From positions 62,001 to 126,000 of the forward strand of contig NADL03000473.1 in the NCBI GenBank assembly GCA_002205965.3: DNA of 64,000 nt, given 5' to 3'. The notes under the pieces were generated by a model. The model did no database searches and was not told the DNA's origin. It was given only the letters and a program-made list of their open reading frames with translations. A program made the position numbers and the translations under genes. This document shows, one piece after another, positions 46,051-57,309 of this stretch. How positions within the stretch are numbered: the first letter of the stretch is position 1; each line of letters starts with the position of its first letter. The stretch is from Kappaphycus alvarezii (Eukaryota; Rhodophyta; Florideophyceae; Gigartinales; Solieriaceae).

Positions 46051-46575
46051 TAATGCACCTAAAATCCCCCACTGTACCACCAAGCGGCGAAGAATATGCA
46101 CCCCGACTTGTGTTGTTATAAAAACGGTTCTTTCTGTAGGAAAGCGGTCCCTACCACAAACCTCCGTTTTTGTCATCCTTAACCTCCGATTTTTCAAAAG
46201 AACTCTTCTCAAACCTTTTCTTTACGAGCAAAATCATGAAAAAAAATCCCCCATGAATCCAAATTCATTGTAAATCTCCATTTCCATTTCATTTCTGAGG
46301 ATTTTGGTCCTCCTTTTTCAAAAAGAAATCTTTTGACTCGTAATCCGCCTTGTCTTCCAAATTCAGTTCCAGTATTTTATCAAGCAGACTTTTAGTTATT
46401 GCTCTGATTGCATGCAAGTTCAAACCTGCGACATTTCCTGACATTTTTTATTTTGTCCAATGCCCTGAAACTTTTCGAAGGCGTCCCCCTATTTAAAGTT
46501 CGATATCGACGTCGTTGTGGCAAAACTCCCGCCATCAACTATCCCATATACCCACCATTTTTTTACCCTCAAAAT
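46051..46575 (+). mobile_element. Upstream half of an LTR L-like unit, split by the copia insertion
   Basis: Contains CCCTATTTAAAG (46488-46497), matching the box 107-114 bp ahead of the ORFs in the two complete family L LTRs. The sequence then runs ACCCTCAAAAT to the copia boundary, and the ATG of the related ORF follows on the other side at 51295. Upstream sequence is pyrimidine-rich like the family L LTR but too diverged to align confidently by eye. Confidence 0.45.
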
Positions 46576-49500
46576 TTTTACCGTACAAAGGTAATACTAA
46601 ATCAACATGCGGTTATACTCTATATGCTGTAATAAAATACAGCACTATGCATTTATATTTTAATGCGTTAGAAGAGTTGTTCTTTGGATCAAACTGTGTT
46701 AGGATACTTTTATCTATCTTGTATATAATGATCTGCGATTGATAAGACCTTGGTGATAAAGAGGAAAAACCTACGGACGATTTCCATAATTACTATGCAA
46801 CAGGTTATGGGCCCAGAAACAATTTAACGATTTTTGACTCAATTTATGTTTGTCAAACATCGAACTACGTTCAAGTGTCATTTACTACGACAATTTTCCT
46901 TGTTCTCTCGAAAAGTAAGTTCGAAGAATGTCTGATGACAAAGTTGGCATTACGAGTTTGGGTATGGAACCGCTAAGTGACAATAACTACTACCTATGGG
47001 CCGACTAAGTGGAAATATTGCTCCGAGGAAAAGGACTATGGAAGTACGCTGTGGATTCTTCAAACGATTCAACGTCCGCTTACTTAGGCCAGGGTCCCGA
47101 AATACAAAGAAGGAAAGGGATTAGGCTTTTTTATATATAATTATGTCCATTAGTTCGTCATGTAAGGCATCTGTGCTAAGATTTCGAGATCCAAAATTAA
47201 TTTGGGAGACTCTTCGTAAGACCTATCAAATGGTGTCGGAAGCCTCTATCGATGCTAAGCTATCAGCACTACAAGGTGCATCGATGGATTCGTCTGAGTC
47301 AATTATTGAATATGCCAATAGAATTGAGACCCTAATGAATAAACTGAGAGCAATTGACCACAGTTTATCCCTAATTGAGAAGAAAAGACCACAGTTTCGT
47401 GGAGTTACATCGGGTTTTTCTGTCACAGCTCAAGGGATTAGAGTGACCCGAAAGACGCACGAGCAGGCAGTGGCAGAACTAATAGTGGCTGATTCTGCAA
47501 TGTGCAAAATTCCATGTAATCAAGCCCTAACGACAAGGCCGAAAGGTCCAGAACGGGGTCCTGTTTTATGTTCACACTGCGGAAGACGTGGTCAAATTGC
47601 AGATAAGTGCTATCATAATCCGACCGGGTCTTAGAAACGATGGTCTAAAAAGTCTTCAAGCAACAATCAATATAGGGGCTCAAAACATGGAAAGAAAGCA
47701 GAGGCCAAAGTAGCAATTCTTACTTTATTTGATTCTACTGTCGGTAATACTACGAACTCAATGGTAATGCGGGAGGATATGGATAAATAATGTAAATGGA
47801 CGATGGACGCAGGGTGCATTTCTTATATCACCAATAATATGTCTAATTTTACATCCTTCAAAAGAAAGATAGGATTCATACAATTGGGTAATAAGGAAAC
47901 ACTAAGGACAAAAAGAGTGGGTACTGTTAACGTATCAGCTACCATAGGAAGTCGTCCCGTGCAAATTGTTTTCAATGATGTTACATATGCTCCTCAGATT
48001 TTGTATAACCTACTCTCAGTATCAAAAATACGTAAGAAGGGATTAAAAATTACTCTCGAAAGTGATGAGGAAAGTTAAATCGAAGGCGTGCGCACTGTAC
48101 AGGACAAGTCATCAAATGAGCCAAAGTTGGTTGCTAAGGAGAACAGTAATGGACTCTATGAAGCGATAATATCTGTTGACAAGAAGGCCGACTTTGAAGC
48201 CCATGTAGTCAAAGGAGTTTCTGAGTACCAAGAAATATGGAATAGAAGACTTGGTCATGCTCGCGATAATAATATCGAGCGATCAATTCCACTGTCAAAC
48301 GGAATTGATTTTGAAAAATGGCCTTGTTTAGAAGGTGTATGTGATGCATGTAAGGTCGCTAAATCCGTACGGCATCCTTGAAAATCTGTTCCATATTTTC
48401 AAGAAGTATCAAATTCAGTATATCGAGTTCACTGAGACGTGGTTAGACTTGTCCGAGTAAGATTGTTATCAAACTTCCAATATTTTGTCACTATAATTGA
48501 TGATTACAGCTCATTTTATATGGTAAGATTTATGGAAAGGAAGAACAAAGTGGCTCACTTACTGAAAGGAAGAATTATCGAATTGGGCTATCTTTTCAAC
48601 AGTAGGGTGAAATCAATAACAGTGCTGAACCGCAAGGAATTCAAGTAGTTCCGTTCAGACGGTGGGGATGAATACATCTGTACTGTTCTAAAATCGTGGT
48701 TACAAAATCGGGGAATAATACATGAGCTATCGACACTCTACTCCGCGGAGTCTAATGGTCGTGCCGAACTTTTAAATCGCACTCTACTTGATATGGCTCG
48801 AACTATGATAATGAACGTATTTGAGAAACCGTTTATATACGTACAGTAGTGTAGGTTATGCCACCCCCTATGAAATATTTTATGGACATCCGCCGGGCCT
48901 TCGAGAACTTAAGGTGTTTGGTTCTAGGGCCTCTTTACATATTCTCAAATCGAAACGAGAAGGCAAGTTTTTTCCCCGAGCTGAAGAAGGAGTTTTGGTC
49001 GGATTCGAACGAGGGAACGCCTACAGAATAATGAACCTTAAAACTGGAATGGTCAAAATATCTAAAGATGTTGAATTTAATGAGATTTTAATAGTCTAGA
49101 TGCCTGTCGACTGCGGGTCCAATAGGACTGGTAGCGTTTCGGTATTACGTATTACACTGGAAGATGTCGATCTTAAATTTGAAGCTGAATTACCTACTTC
49201 TCAAGAAGCGTCAAGTGATTTCAACAAGGGGTCAAATGGTCATCTTATTCAAGAGGATGATACTGTACAAAATGATTTTGGAATAACTTCAGATGAAGAA
49301 AATCAAGTTCAGATCTCAGAGCTAGATAGAACTATTTCCGAGGATATGCTAGAGCACGTTCCTATAATTAGGAATCAAACCGCCCTAAGTTTTGTGTACC
49401 GCCGTCTAGATTAGGATTTGAAGGTGCCTGTCTCGTGACAGATTCATTCCTCGACGCACATTCAGAAAGCTTACCGTTCACTTATAAAGAAACAACAAGT

Positions 49501-51291
49501 GGTCATAATGTAAGCAATAGATAAATGCAATGAAGGAGGAAATATCTCTTCTGAATGAACATTGGACTTGGAAATTGGTGAAGTTACCGAAAGACCGCAA
49601 ATTTGTTCGAACTAGATGGGATTTCGACCTTAAAACAAATTCTGGATGTCAGCTAGAAAGATATCGTGCACATCTAGTTGCTATGGGATTTACGCAAAAA
49701 CAAGGTATTGATTACTTTGAAGTATTTTCGCCCGTTGTGCGATACTCATCCTTCCGGTTACTAATAGCCATCTCAACCAAAAATGGATTGAAACTCACTA
49801 TCTTCGATGTTAAAAAGGCATTTCTAAATGCAGAACTTGCCGAAGAAATTTACGTTGCCCATACAGAAGCTTTCGTTAAGATCGGACAGGACGATCATCT
49901 CTATTTACTACACAAGGCACTGTACGGCTTAAACCAAGCATCAAGAGCTTGGCTTGAATTATTCAATTCATTTTTATTGGAATTAGGTTTCCATCCATTA
50001 CTTGGAGATGTTAGTATATAATATCGCAAAAGGGGTGGCTCGTTTATACTTCTTCTTCTATACTTTGATGATATCATAATATCTGGTAACGATGACTCTG
50101 AAATTTCAAATACGGTCAAGTTGATTAGTCAAATATTTACTGTCCGCACCGTAGACAAGAGTTCTATGTTTTTGGGGATCTCTATTGAAACTGTCCCAGG
50201 GTACATAAAACTACACCATGAACTACTTATTGATCGAATGTTACGATACTTCAGTATGTCAGATTGTATTGTATCAGCAGTCCCACTCTCTCCCGGAACT
50301 GATTTAAGCATATAAGGACATGCTTGTGAGGGGGAGAGCCGAAACGAAGTGCAGAAGACTCCGTTTCATCAATCGGTTGGGTGTCTTCTACATCTTTCTA
50401 ACACGAATCGCCCGGATATTGCCTACGCTAAGGGCTTTTTATCTCGTTTTATGCAAAAACCTGACGATAAACTATGAAAGGCAGCTAAACAAGTCCTTCG
50501 CTACCTGAAATGTTCTAAGAATCTTGAAATTGTGTACTACTAGAATATGGAACAACCTGAAGAAAATTACAGCATAGTTGGATACAATGACTCAGACTGG
50601 GCGCAAGAGAAACCCGAGCGCAAATCTATAGGTAGATATTTATTTAAGGTGTCTGGTGGCCTTATCAGCTGGTATAGCAAGAAGGAGAGCTGCGTTTCAC
50701 AGAGTTCTGTTGAAGCAGAATGTATTTATCTATCCTTTGCCATAAAAGAAGTTCTTTGGCTTGGGAAATTTTATCCTATTCTAAAGGCTACTGGAATATC
50801 TACAAAGATAATAATTAAGAAAGACAGCCAAGGATGTATCAAGCTTACAGAGGATGGAGCCGTCAATGACAGGACTAAACATATTGATGCCAGATATCAG
50901 ATAATTATTGAAAATGTAAGGAAAGGTGTAACCGAACTGAAGTACTTCCGTAGCTCAGAAATGCTCGCGGATATTTTGACAAAAGCGTTACCAAGAGCGA
51001 AGTTTGAAAACCTGGTTATGGAGATGGGAATGAAGTAATGAAGGTATAACCTTTGAGGGGCATTTTAACAGTACAAGGGTAATACTAAATGAACGTGCGG
51101 TTGTACTCTATGTGCTGTAACAAAATACAGCACTATGCATTTTATATTTTAATGCGTTCGCTGAGTTTGTCTTTGGATCAGACTTTGTTAGGACACTCTT
51201 ATCAATCTTGTATATAATGGTATGCAGTAGCTAAGACCTTGGTGATAAAGAGTAACAACCTACGGACGATTACAATAACCACTGTGCAACA
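46576..51291 (+). mobile_element. Ty1/copia retrotransposon with both LTRs and half-tRNA primer site
   Basis: A 4.7-kb element with LTRs of about 228 bp (46576-46802 and 51063-51291), roughly 89% alike by eye, ending GCAACA. Parts in order: gag from 46931 (LGMEPLSDNNYYLW start; zinc knuckle CSHCGRRGQIADKCYH near 47570); protease (DAGCISYITNN, 47808); integrase (WNRRLGHARDN and ACKVAKSVRHP, then IIDDYSSFY, 48240-48950); RT (about 49530-50300, with RYRAHLVAMGFTQKQGIDY and LYGLNQASRAW); and RNase H (50547-51038, GYNDSDWAQEKPERKSIGRY through KHIDARYQIIIENV). The layout looks whole but it is broken, with roughly eight to ten interruptions. Flanks AAAAT and AACAT suggest a decayed 5-bp duplication. 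Confidence 0.9.
46803..46816 (+). promoter_or_regulatory. Primer-binding site complementary to the initiator tRNA-Met anticodon arm
   Basis: GGTTATGGGCCCAG starts right after the LTR end (CA at 46801-46802). Its complement, CTGGGCCCATAACC, is the anticodon stem-loop of eukaryotic initiator tRNA-Met. Drosophila copia is known to use such an internal, cleaved half-tRNA primer. Confidence 0.85.
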
Positions 51292-51294
51292 AAC

Positions 51295-51513
51295 ATGACC
51301 ACCCTCTGCACCGTCCCTCATCATCTCCAAGCCATCCCGAGGCCGCCGTCCCTCGACGTTTTAGCCTCGATGGCCAATGGACCAACCCACTATGATGATT
51401 ATTGTAGAAGAATGAACCGGGGACGCGTTCGGGAGGGGTCCGCCGGCACTGCCTCGAAAAGGCAGGAGAGGCAGAGGAGAAGGTATTGGATGAGGAGGCA
51501 GAAGAATAGGTAG
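51295..51513 (+). CDS. Small basic ORF related to the LTR-borne ORFs
   Basis: Starts ATGACC (MTTLCTVPHHLQAIPRP) and contains NGPTHYDDYCRRMNRGRVRE. This aligns with YGPTDADDYIRRQTKKQIIE at 35.6 kb and FGPTDRNDHLRRQTKNKVIE at 56.7 kb. The C-terminus is Arg/Gln-rich. The copia element ends three bases before the ATG; its promoter-like CTATTTAAA lies beyond the copia at 46489. Unknown function; probably part of a diverged mobile element. Confidence 0.45.
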   Translation: MTTLCTVPHHLQAIPRPPSLDVLASMANGPTHYDDYCRRMNRGRVREGSAGTASKRQERQRRRYWMRRQKNR

Positions 51514-53398
51514 AAGAGGGGGTGTCTGGGGCTGAGGTGGGAAGATGCTTGTACTGAATGAAAAATACATGCTGAACTTATACGCATAATCTTTATGAGC
51601 TTGTAGTGATGTTGCACTTCTGCTTGCTTTACATTATTGATTTTCATGTAGGAGTTTGTGCAACTTTCACACAAAGATATGAACAGGGCATTTAAGGTTC
51701 CAAAACAAGTAAGGATGTAGAACGGTTGCATAAAGATGCAGTAAGGGTCAGTTCTGTGTATTGGAGAAGAAGCCAGACAGAAAACCTTGCAGAAATGGCA
51801 TAAGGCCAGCAAAAATAAATGTGTGTGTGACAGAACTGCTACCGCAGCTTTTCTTTGCAAATAAAAGCTGGGGTGATGGTTGGAAACTTGAAAGCTGCAA
51901 GTTAGCAAAATTCAACGCTTTTGTATGTCATTTTACTGATTCAAAAACATAGCCGTACAGACAGAGTGTGGGATGTTTAGCGCACAGAATGTAACCGATG
52001 GTTGAACTGCTGGTTGATGGCCAATGTCAATATACCCTGTAGGCCATGAAGAATTTTAGCAGTCCTATGGCCAATATCGTCTAGATGGTCAATTTACTGT
52101 TCGATTTTTTCGTCGAAAATGTCTTGTTCGGACTCAGACGGAGCTAGAGATGATGTTGGAGTCTTTTGAAGATTAAAAGAGTGAGCATTGCGAGACTTTG
52201 AAGGAGGATTGATTCTGCTTATTGACCTCATCGAAATACCGGGAGATGTGTATTGCGCGGGTATATGGCTTGGAGATATGTCATTACTGCAATATGAGCG
52301 CAAAGCCGGGGAGTGTAGATTAACCATACCTTTCAATCTTACGAATTGAGAGAAAGGGAGGCCTCCAACCATGGTGAGATTCTCTGGGAGAGTGGCGAAT
52401 GTACTTGAGGAGGCTCAATATTGTTCCAGAATTCGTATGTAAATCAGGGCACAGTTGTTTTCAGGAATCGATCTATTCTTTAATAGGGGCTTCGAGCTCT
52501 GCTCGAAAATAAGGGCAAAGGAAGCGATTCATTACTCAAAGTATCTTTTCGCTAGGTAAAAGTCGAGGGACCGTTATATTAGTACCTCAAAGGTTTCGGT
52601 AAATGAACCCATGCATGATATCATGGTAAGATCCGTTCTGCCAGCCTTGACTGACGCTATTGCAGATTTTAGTGATTGTGAAACCTGGGAATATAGTAAA
52701 AGTACTGCCGAATATTCTCTAGCTCGCTTACGTTGATGTCAGTGCAATATATTTGAAGAATATCTGACTCTTTGAAACAGCTTAACATCACCCGCCTGAT
52801 CACTAATGACTCTGTAGCATATTTTTTCTTTGAGATAAAGCTGAATCTATCACCACACAAAATCATGACGATTCTCACCTGAGCCGGCGCCCTGGTTTGA
52901 TCAGCAGTGTCGGTGTCCATGACTTAGCTAGAATTATGCGTATGTGAAGATATCAAGAGGTAAAATGCTTCAAAAAAGGTATTTGATGGGTATTGCGGAA
53001 GAAAAGGTGTAAATGATCGCTCAAAATTCGAGATCATATACGAAGAAACTTCAAAGACTCCACAAATAGATGCTATGGAAAATAAATTCTTTGAAGAAAG
53101 TTGGAAGGTCGAGTTATGGGCCGCAGAAAATTGGAGAGCACACCAAGCGTTATGAAGATAGAAAAGAAAGTGCGAATCATCAAGTTTAACCCTTTCCAGT
53201 CGATTGCGGAGTCTTTGTAATAGATATAAAAGCTATGAAAAAGGCTATGAAGTGACCAGCATTTTAATAAGAGTACTCTATCCCTTGCACCATCACTGGA
53301 GAGGCAATAGCATTACTGGCTCTGTTAAAGCTAAAAAAAGAGATCGAGAAGGGCCATTTCCGCACAATGTAACCCCACCTCTCCACAAGAGTACCAAA
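51514..53398. other. Mostly unassigned; small relic of the gypsy-1 LTR
   Basis: 51965-52040 (GCGCACAGAATGTAACCGATGG, in part, then TTGAACTGCTGGTTGATGG) resembles the start of the gypsy LTR at 11145. A minus-strand ORF at 52372-52094 (92 codons, Ser-rich, acidic end) has no recognised domain. The rest shows nothing. Confidence 0.4.
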
Positions 53399-53900
53399 TG
53401 TTAGAGATAAATCTCCATGGGATGATATTATCAGAGCCAATTATCCAAAGACGGAGGCATTGCAATCGACAAGAGTGCTACTAAAATACGGTTTGGGAAC
53501 GAAAACACGTAAATAAAGACAGGAGTACAAGGGGCTACAAGTAAGTAAACAAGGGGCAGGGATATAACTTACGCTCAGGTTCTGGCGATAAAAATTGATT
53601 TAAGAGGTTGATTTCAACTTCTAGACTACTTAGGTCTGCACTTGAAATTGTATCCCCTGTCTTGCCAGCAACATGACCAACTCTCGGAGCAGTTCTCTGC
53701 AATGAACCCTCAAATGTTGTCTGAATTGTCATTGCTGTAGCTTTTGAAGGTCAAATCAAGAGAATTGGTGATATGGATACTATTTCCTAAGGTGTATTGT
53801 CCTGTGCTTCGCTGCTTCCTTCCGACAAAAAGGGTGGCTCTGAATTTGGCAACCCAGCAGTGTATCTGAATCATCTTAAGTGATACCTGCAAGAATAAAT
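53399..53900 (-). mobile_element. LTR relic with primer-site remnant, gypsy-2 type
   Basis: Begins TGTTAG (plus reading) directly after AGAGTACCAAA, the same junction as at 44646, so it is the downstream end of a minus-oriented LTR followed by a primer site. The blocks CCAAAGACGGAGGCATTGCA, TCGACAAGAGTGCTAC and GGTTGATTTCAACTTC follow in the family order. Internal sequence is lost. Confidence 0.65.
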
Positions 53901-54399
53901 ACTGATAAGAAAAAAATCAAAGGAAGCTAAAATTTCAAAAGGGAAGAGTAAAAGAAGATGAGGGCAGAGTTCCGCCAAAAGACAGATGTTTTCATTAAGT
54001 TCAGAAATGATGTGTTTGTTTGGAAATATTTAAGAGTATGAAACAAAGCACTCAGACGTGCGGAACTCCCTGAAAAAACTACTCAAGCAGACGTCGTCTG
54101 CTTAACTGGTTGGCTTGCATCATGATATGCACTAAACTTGCACCCGAAAAAAAATATAGAAGGGAAACAACTTCGGATACAGTATCGGAATTCGCAAGAT
54201 ATTTTTACAATATTTGAAAATGATAGATATTTTTAATATGGGTGAGAGTGGTAAATTCACAGGTTGATTTTTTAATTTTACGACACGCTGTCATTAATGG
54301 ATGTCAGTACATGTCCAGATTCTGGATGATACTAAGAGTGAATCTGAGAGGCCTATATAATGCTCGCATCAATTCCCACTCCTGGCCGATGGGTGGCGG

Positions 54400-54847
54400 G
54401 CATGGGTCTGGCACTTCGATATTTACCTTGAATAAATATCTTCTATTAGTGTCTCTCGTCCATACGATCCCTTTATTGCATTTCATGGTACTGACTATGT
54501 TTCTTTGAGACACTAGGGTTATCCGAAAAGTCTATATAAGCTGAGTAAACTGCTTCCTCTTGGAGATTTCAAGGAAGTTGGCAGACAACTTCAAGTCAAG
54601 TCCCAAGCAGTTAGGAAAATAGGAGCCAGCTTCAGACCCAAGGAAAGTGTTTCTTACGCTAGTAGCAGATCATAAGAAGTATACCCTGCCCCTTTTATAC
54701 CCGCTTGTAGCCTTCTCAACTTTCGTCCTTACCCACCTCTTTCTGTTCGCTCGACTATCCCATGGCAGCACTTTTGTCGCTTGCAACACCTCCTTCTTGG
54801 GGTAGTTGGTTCTATTTATCTCATCCCACGACAATTTACAGCTATCA
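54400..54847 (+). mobile_element. Partial LTR, family L
   Basis: The 3' 400-450 bp of the LTR: the TATA block GTCTATATAAGCTGAGTAAA (54529), a perfect hairpin GAAGTTGGCAGACAACTTC (54572), GCAGCACTTTTGTCGCTTGC (54765), and the end CAATTTACAGCTATCA (54847). It is one of the better-preserved copies, with no adjoining internal region. Confidence 0.78.
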
Positions 54848-55420
54848 AGTCCCTTAAAGACAGAATAAAAAACGAGTAACGAAATCCCGCAACTCAAGCG
54901 TGGCGGAGGAATGCCGGCGGCTAGAAGCGAAAGAAGCGAGGAGGCGGAAAACTTTAGAACCAATATCCTCTAACGCACCATAGGTATAGATGCTGAAGGG
55001 CACCAGTAAGATATCATTGGGGTCACAGTAGTCGCCGTACCGCGAGAAATTTGTGTGCTCGGTGAGAGAGGTAGCAGCGCCGGGAGACGAGGCGCTGTGC
55101 GGAAGGCGCTAGTCGAAGTTAGAGTGGGTCACTGTAAAATCCAATACTATATCCTTGGCGCCCAGACCGTAGACAGAAATGACAGGAATTACTCATCTGC
55201 GCAAATATAAGTAGTGGTATATTTCTACTAGTTGTACTGAACGCTATGGCGCATAAGCTTGCAGAGGGTATTCAGAAATAAACTACGTACATAGAAGAAC
55301 ATGAAAAAGGCGGTTGAGGATTCTGATAGCATCCGATACCGTAAAAACATTTTTGGGTGCTCAAAATTAGACCCTATTTACTATTTTTGAATTCTTTTCT
55401 TCGTCTTCACTTTCAATTTA

Positions 55421-55843
55421 TTGGCGAAAGATTTCTGGAAAGCTGCGCGACATCCAGTCGTCGAGCTGCGGAAGGGCTCCACCGCACCAGACCTGATATT
55501 AGCGCAACGGGACGCGCTAGCGGAACAGACTTCCTCGATTCACCTTCGTCAACCCGTAGCGCCCTCGAACGGGAGAGTACGGAATTTCAACCAGCTTACC
55601 TCGCTCAACGCAGCAAGAACGTCGAAACACAGAAGATACGAGTCCTTCATCGCATCTTCCTCCAGAAGTAGGCTTGTCCCTGTCCCCATCTCTACCCTCG
55701 GAAGATGGCACCCGGGCGCTCACGCGTTGCTAACCGACGTCGCACTCACCATAGCTACGAGGGCAAGGGAGACCTACGCGAAGCTAAAACAAGTATTTGC
55801 AACAACTTCATGCCGCAGCGGCAGCGATGTCCAATGCGGCGTG
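55421..55843 (+). mobile_element. LINE C-terminal domain, interrupted by a solo LTR
   Basis: Plus-strand frame: APDLILAQRDALAEQ, VRNFNQLTSLNAARTSKHRR, RLVPVPISTLGRWHPGAH, LTIATRARETYAKLKQ, then in a shifted frame HAAAAAMSNAAC. PDLIL followed by E and K-x-x-x-Y would fit a PD-(D/E)XK-like nuclease fold. The LTR 55844-57309 begins inside the SNAAC tail. The tail sequence FLLAGFQPVF-stop is found just beyond it at 57310-57345, showing that the LINE was there first. Confidence 0.7.
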
Positions 55844-57309
55844 TGATAGGGGTAAATCGTCGTGAGAAGAGATACTTACAACCAAACCCCAAGAAAGAGG
55901 TGTTGCAAGTGACAAAAGTGCTACTGTGGTATAGTTGAAGGAACAAAAAAGGTTGGGTAAAGACGACAGTTGAGAGGGCTACAAGCAAGTATGGAAGGGG
56001 CAGGGTCTACCACTGATGCTCTGGGACCAGAGTAGGAAAACTTTTTCTTGGGTCTGAAGTTGACTCTCAACTTCTTACTACTCGGGACTTGACTTGAATT
56101 TTCTGCCAACTTGCTTGAACTCTCCATGAGGGAGCAGTTTACTCAGCTTATATAGACTTTTGGCTACCCCTAAAGTCCGAACAAAACTACAGAAGATACC
56201 AGGAAATGCATAAAAATACTTTGCGTAGATGATTTACTCTAAAAAAAGATACTTAAGAAACGAACAAGCGATCTGGTCCTTTTATTTCCCATTCTTTAGA
56301 TCAGACCCAAATAACTTGTCCAAAATATTCATGCTGCCCAAGTTAACTAAACAAATATCCGTGAGCGGCTCATAACTCTCTATTTCCTCCTGTGAGATAC
56401 CGAAACCACTAAAGATGCCCTCATCCGGTTCCAGCGTCGGGACCTCTTGGTCCATACTGTCCAGCCCCGGCCCCACCATTCCAAAACTTTCCACGTCTCC
56501 CTCCCCCTCATCCCCCTCGTCCTCATCCTCATCCTCCTCGTCATCCTCCTCGTCATCCTCTTAGTCAATCTCATTCTCGTAGACCAATTCCAGGACTGCC
56601 CACTCCTCGAAGGTCTCCCCAGCTCCCTCCTCGACTTACAACTCCTGCCCCTCACCAACCTCCTCCGCCTCATCCCCGACGAACAAACGACGCACGATTT
56701 CGATCACCTTGTTCTTAGTCTGTCGGCGTAGATGGTCATTACGGTCAGTAGGTCCGAAAGGGAGTAGGGGAATGAAGTTAAGGGGGCGGGGGTGGCGATT
56801 TTTGGAAATGACTTTGAAGGGGCATAGGTTGTCCATTTTGGTGGGCTTTGGGGAGTGGTAGGCAATTGAGGGTGTCTTGAATTGGTAGGTGGAGAGGGGT
56901 GGTGAGTAAAATGATCGGGGACGTTTGAAACTTGGAATAAAGGGGTTTAAATAGACTCCCTAGGACGCATTTTATAGATTTGGAATAGGTAAAATAAACC
57001 TGCAAGGGAATTTGTAGTAGTGAATTTGCGCCCTTTTTCTCAACTTGAATTTTTAGATGGGTAGAGGTAAGCGAAAAGGGAAAATGACTTGATTGGGGAT
57101 CGATTTAGAGGGGTAGATACAGTATAAAACTATCTAGATAAAATGGAAGTGAATTTAGAGAGGGCCGCGGTAAGGATTAGCAAGGGTCAGGGAGGGCGGG
57201 GAAGGACGAGAACTACAAGCAATTTTGGACAAGGGGAGGTAGTATAGAAATTAAAAGTCGGTAGATGACTGTGACAAAAAAATCCGTTCCGGTCCGCGCG
57301 CTTCTAACA
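55844..57309 (-). mobile_element. Complete solo LTR, family L, with small ORF
   Basis: A 1466-bp minus-oriented repeat, TGTTAG...CTATCA in its own sense, collinear with 35072-36589. In its sense it contains CTATTTAAA (around 56950), the small ORF starting at 56836, a GAGGA-rich stretch (about 56570-56500), the TATA block CTATATAAGCTGAGTAAAC (around 56150), a perfect hairpin GAAGTTGAGAGTCAACTTC (around 56070), and GTAGCACTTTTGTCACTTGC (around 55915). It sits inside a LINE tail. GTG abuts both ends; a proper 5-bp duplication is not clear. Confidence 0.85.
56636..56836 (-). CDS. Small ORF inside the solo LTR
   Basis: Starts MDNLCPFKVISKNRHPRPL, with FGPTDRNDHLRRQTKNKVIE and VRRLF, and lies about 110 bp behind the CTATTTAAA box. 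It is the counterpart of the ORF at 35527. It belongs to a fossil repeat and its function is unknown. Confidence 0.55.
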   Translation of the reverse strand: MDNLCPFKVISKNRHPRPLNFIPLLPFGPTDRNDHLRRQTKNKVIEIVRRLFVGDEAEEVGEGQEL

